Notes under the pieces: model-generated
Told to the model about the DNA's origin: nothing
The model's database searches: none
What the model saw: the letters and a program-made list of their open reading frames with translations, nothing else
Assembly: GCF_027744825.2 (NCBI RefSeq)
Contig: NC_071336.1
Location: 18,446,501 to 18,510,500, forward strand
Length of the DNA: 64,000 bases
Reading direction: 5' to 3'
From: Synchiropus splendidus
Lineage: Eukaryota > Chordata > Actinopteri > Syngnathiformes > Callionymidae
Position numbers and translations under genes: made by a program
Shown: piece after piece, positions 61,355 to 64,000 of the stretch
How positions within the stretch are numbered: position 1 is the first letter of the stretch
How the letters are laid out: each line of letters begins with the position of its first letter

Positions 61355-62500
61355 CTCACCAGGACAACTGACTGTGCAGTGAGCCACTCCACTCATACAT
61401 GCTTTGTGATGCCTTATTATGTTTTGAGAGTTTTAAATCTCAGTGTTTTCAGCGTCTATGTATTGCTTTGTTCATAACTGCATTCTGCATTATTGCCCTT
61501 TTGTTTTGTTTGTACATCCATGTACATCATCACATAAATTTATAAATTTATAAAATGTCTATTAAAAAAATGTTAACCATGTATTTTCCATAACAGCTCT
61601 ACATTGAAAATGCAACACTTGTAAAAGTGTGGCTGACGAAAAAAAAAATCAGTAACTCCATCATTTGTTTGGTGAAGAAAACAAAGACCAAAGCACCAAA
61701 ACAGCCAGATTTTATGCAGCTGGCCATGAAAGAAAGATGGAAAACCAGTGGCCTGTTTGACCACCATCAGCAGCAACAGAAGCAGTACGACATCTTCGCA
61801 TCCAACAGATACAGTAGGTCTTGTCCTGAAGCAATGCTTTTCAATTTGATCAACTGTTCCCACCCCAGAAATGTGTTGGCAGTCACACTGTCTATGCCAT
61901 ACTCTGAGGTGCCAATACTGCGACAGCCCAAAGGAGCACTCAGCGTCAAATAGTGATGATTTGAAAGTCTAATCGTACTTCAGCTGATGTCACTCAACTG
62001 AACGCTTAATGCGTCACTAATAAAAGCATTGTGATGACCGTCATTTATATTCATCATCACCATATAATTCCAGCAATTCACGTAATGTGCATGAATTTTG
62101 TTGTTTTCATGACGTCTTCAAATGGGCTGAACAGAACACCATTGACAGACATTTTTTTGTTGGTAGCCAATGAGTTCAGGTGAGGATAAAGGTTAATAAT
62201 CACGACGCGTTATTATATAATGGACATATACTTTGCAAAGGAAACAACATATTTTTGCGGATATAAATATTTGGCATGTGGTAGAAAGTGCCGACAAATC
62301 CTTTCAATTTTCTCTTCCTCATTAAAACATTTAAAAAAAACAATCAGCCTGTTGTGACACGTTCGGTACCTACACCACCACTACAGCTTCACCTCATCTA
62401 CAAAGGTTATTGTACAGTTGAGAGACCAAAAATGTTACAAAATGACACTCTGTATAGTATATTTAATTACAATATAATTTCTCAATTTATTTATACTCAG
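61355..62500. other. 3' flank of SLC22 copy C
   Basis: Presumed 3' UTR, then sequence homologous to the flank of relic D up to about 62420. It includes the second short reading frame (61636-61953). 62425-62500 is AT-rich and precedes the hAT gene. Confidence 0.7.
61636..61953 (+). CDS. Unidentified short reading frame, copy 2 (downstream of copy C)
   Basis: Same frame as 52970-53276, with KAPKQPDFMQLAMKERWKTS, HHQQQQKQYDIFASNRYS and PILRQPKGALSVK before TAG. In the recognisable part it differs from copy 1 mainly at one His/Gln and one Ser/Ala position, plus a silent Leu codon change. There is no ATG at the start, as in copy 1. It begins about 280 bp after the SLC22 stop, so it could also be 3' UTR. 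The family is unknown. Confidence 0.35.
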   Translation, partial: TKKKISNSIICLVKKTKTKAPKQPDFMQLAMKERWKTSGLFDHHQQQQKQYDIFASNRYSRSCPEAMLFNLINCSHPRNVLAVTLSMPYSEVPILRQPKGALSVK

Positions 62501-64000
62501 TCAGTGTGAAACCTGGGCCTGTTTAGATGAACACAAAGCCGATATCCTGGCAGGAATAGAAGAAAGACACACACGAAGCTCTTCTTCAACAGCTCTCAGT
62601 CTCTCTCTGTTTTTAGTTTTTATAGCAGTTAGGCTTGAAAAGCTCAGCTCACACAGATATGTTGTGGAAAATGGGAGCAATGTCAGAACAGCTTTGTTGG
62701 CCAGAATGGGGAACTCCTTGGCAGCAGTCAACCAAAAACTGTCCAAAGGAAGATCAGCAAATCTTAGTTTTAAACCACGATCCTGTTTCAGTTCAGTTAG
62801 TTCCTCCTGCTCTTGTAAAGTCATGTCCTCTCCAACAACTGATGCCGAGCTGTATGGGTCCCTAACCCAGTCAAAGCATTCAGTGGAGGCTGAAGAGAAA
62901 TAAAATGACAACTTCTCCTCAAGATTTTTCAAATGTTTACCTATTACCTCAGACAGTGCAGCAGTGTTGCTTTGCCGTTTGTCTGTGAGTGGGAACATCT
63001 CCAGGTTGGCACGTTGCACATGTTGTTGCCAGAGGTGCACCTTTAAACGGAATCCATTTATTTTATCTGTGCTTGTAAGCAGGGTTTCATTTCGGCCCTG
63101 CATCCTTGTGTTCAGCTCATTAAGATGATGAAATATATCAGCCAGGTATGCCAGCTTTGCGCACCACTCATCACTTGCAAGCAGATTTGAGTAATCAGAC
63201 CTCTCATTTGTCAGAAACATTTTAAGTTCCTCTCGCAGCTCATACACACGGGTCAGCACCTTACCGCGCGACAACCATCGGACCTCCGTATGGAGCAATA
63301 AGGCTTTATGCTCCGCTCCCATTTCCTCACACAGAGATGCGAATATACGGCTTTTCAGAGGTCGTGTCTTTACAAAGTTCACTATGCGCACCATATCGTC
63401 CAACACAGGAACCAGTTCTGCTGGTAAAGTCTTAGCAACGAGGGCCTCACGGTGCAAAAAACAGTGCGTAACAATCAGATCTGGGTTTCTTTCCTTCACT
63501 CTACTCACGAAGCCTTTGGTGCGCCCCCGACCATGGCTGCAGCTCCATCAGTGCACACACTTGTGCAGTTTTCCCACGTAAGTCCTCCCTGGTCTCCAGT
63601 TGTTTTTTCTGGCAGTGCCTTGCAAAATAGGAAGTTTTCTCTAATGGCATCTCCATCCACAAAACGCACATTGGCCAAGAGCTGAGAATGTCCACTAATA
63701 TCCGTAGACTCGTCAACTTGCAACGCAAATTTCCTACTGATGCGTATCTTTTCCAAAACATGGCTTTCGATGTCTGTAGACATGTCATCAATACGCCTGG
63801 CAATTGTGTTATCAGAGAGCGGGACTTTAGCTATGTCTTTAACCGCATCAGGGCCGAGCATCTCGTTGACAATGGCTTTACAGGCTGGTAGTATTAATGT
63901 CTCTGCCACAGTGTGCGGCTTTATTGATTTAGCAACAAGTTCGGCGACTAGGTAACTAGCTTTGAGCGCTTTCTCATTTACCTTTGTGGTTTTTCTCATA
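62501..64000 (-). mobile_element. hAT-family transposase gene, partial at window edge, one frameshift
   Basis: The minus-strand frame runs in from beyond 64000 to the stop at 62501-62503. The upstream part shows [18 protein letters not shown] and [15 protein letters not shown] (catalytic-region Asp residues). The downstream part shows [36 protein letters not shown] (conserved RW motif), then the C-terminal dimerisation segment [20 protein letters not shown] and [20 protein letters not shown]. This is the ZBED5/SCAND3-like hAT type. The frame breaks at the C-run 63524-63528, consistent with two extra bases there. Otherwise it is well preserved, so it is a recently active element or has one sequencing error. 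Terminal repeats are not in the window. Confidence 0.85.

Overview
The window is vertebrate nuclear DNA, most likely from a ray-finned fish. Genes are split by long introns with canonical GT/AG borders, and the repeat content is fish-like: RTE, L2/Rex-type, DIRS-like and hAT fragments plus long (TA)n, (TG)n and (CTAT)n microsatellites. No database search was possible. Family names come from recognised motifs and from gene order, because human OXSR1 also lies next to SLC22A13/SLC22A14.

Positions 1-33450 hold most of oxsr1 on the + strand. Exon 1 lies upstream of the window. Seventeen further exons (3912-31142) encode the WNK-activated Ste20-type kinase OSR1: kinase domain, S-motif, low-complexity linker and C-terminal CCT/PF2 domain. 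The introns contain a tRNA-Glu-like pseudogene, L2/Rex-type fragments and a possible MITE with a (TA)n tract. The 3' UTR has two candidate poly(A) signals.

After about 280 bp of tetranucleotide microsatellite, positions 34128-62190 hold a tandem array of SLC22 organic-anion-transporter-like genes, probably slc22a13-type. There are three complete copies (A 34798-39962, B 43018-48256, C 56318-61354). Each has ten exons of identical length and an uninterrupted 538-residue reading frame. A fourth copy (D) survives only as exon 9, a damaged exon 10 and its downstream flank (52345-54790). Sequence sharing among copies is patchy, which suggests gene conversion. The copies also differ in transposon insertions: a DIRS-like insertion in intron 2 of A, another in intron 3 of B, and two hAT-type insertions in introns 3 and 4 of C. 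An unexplained short reading frame is repeated downstream of D and C.

The spacers hold an RTE 3' fragment (minus strand, downstream of A), an RTE 5' fragment (plus strand, downstream of B), a rearranged hAT-like element near 51.1-51.8 kb, and at the right edge a hAT transposase gene (minus strand) that runs out of the window.

Functionally, OSR1 is a cytosolic kinase that controls cation-chloride cotransporters in cell-volume and ion homeostasis. The SLC22 copies should be 12-helix plasma-membrane transporters for organic anions. They share a conserved neighbourhood; nothing in the sequence shows a shared pathway.
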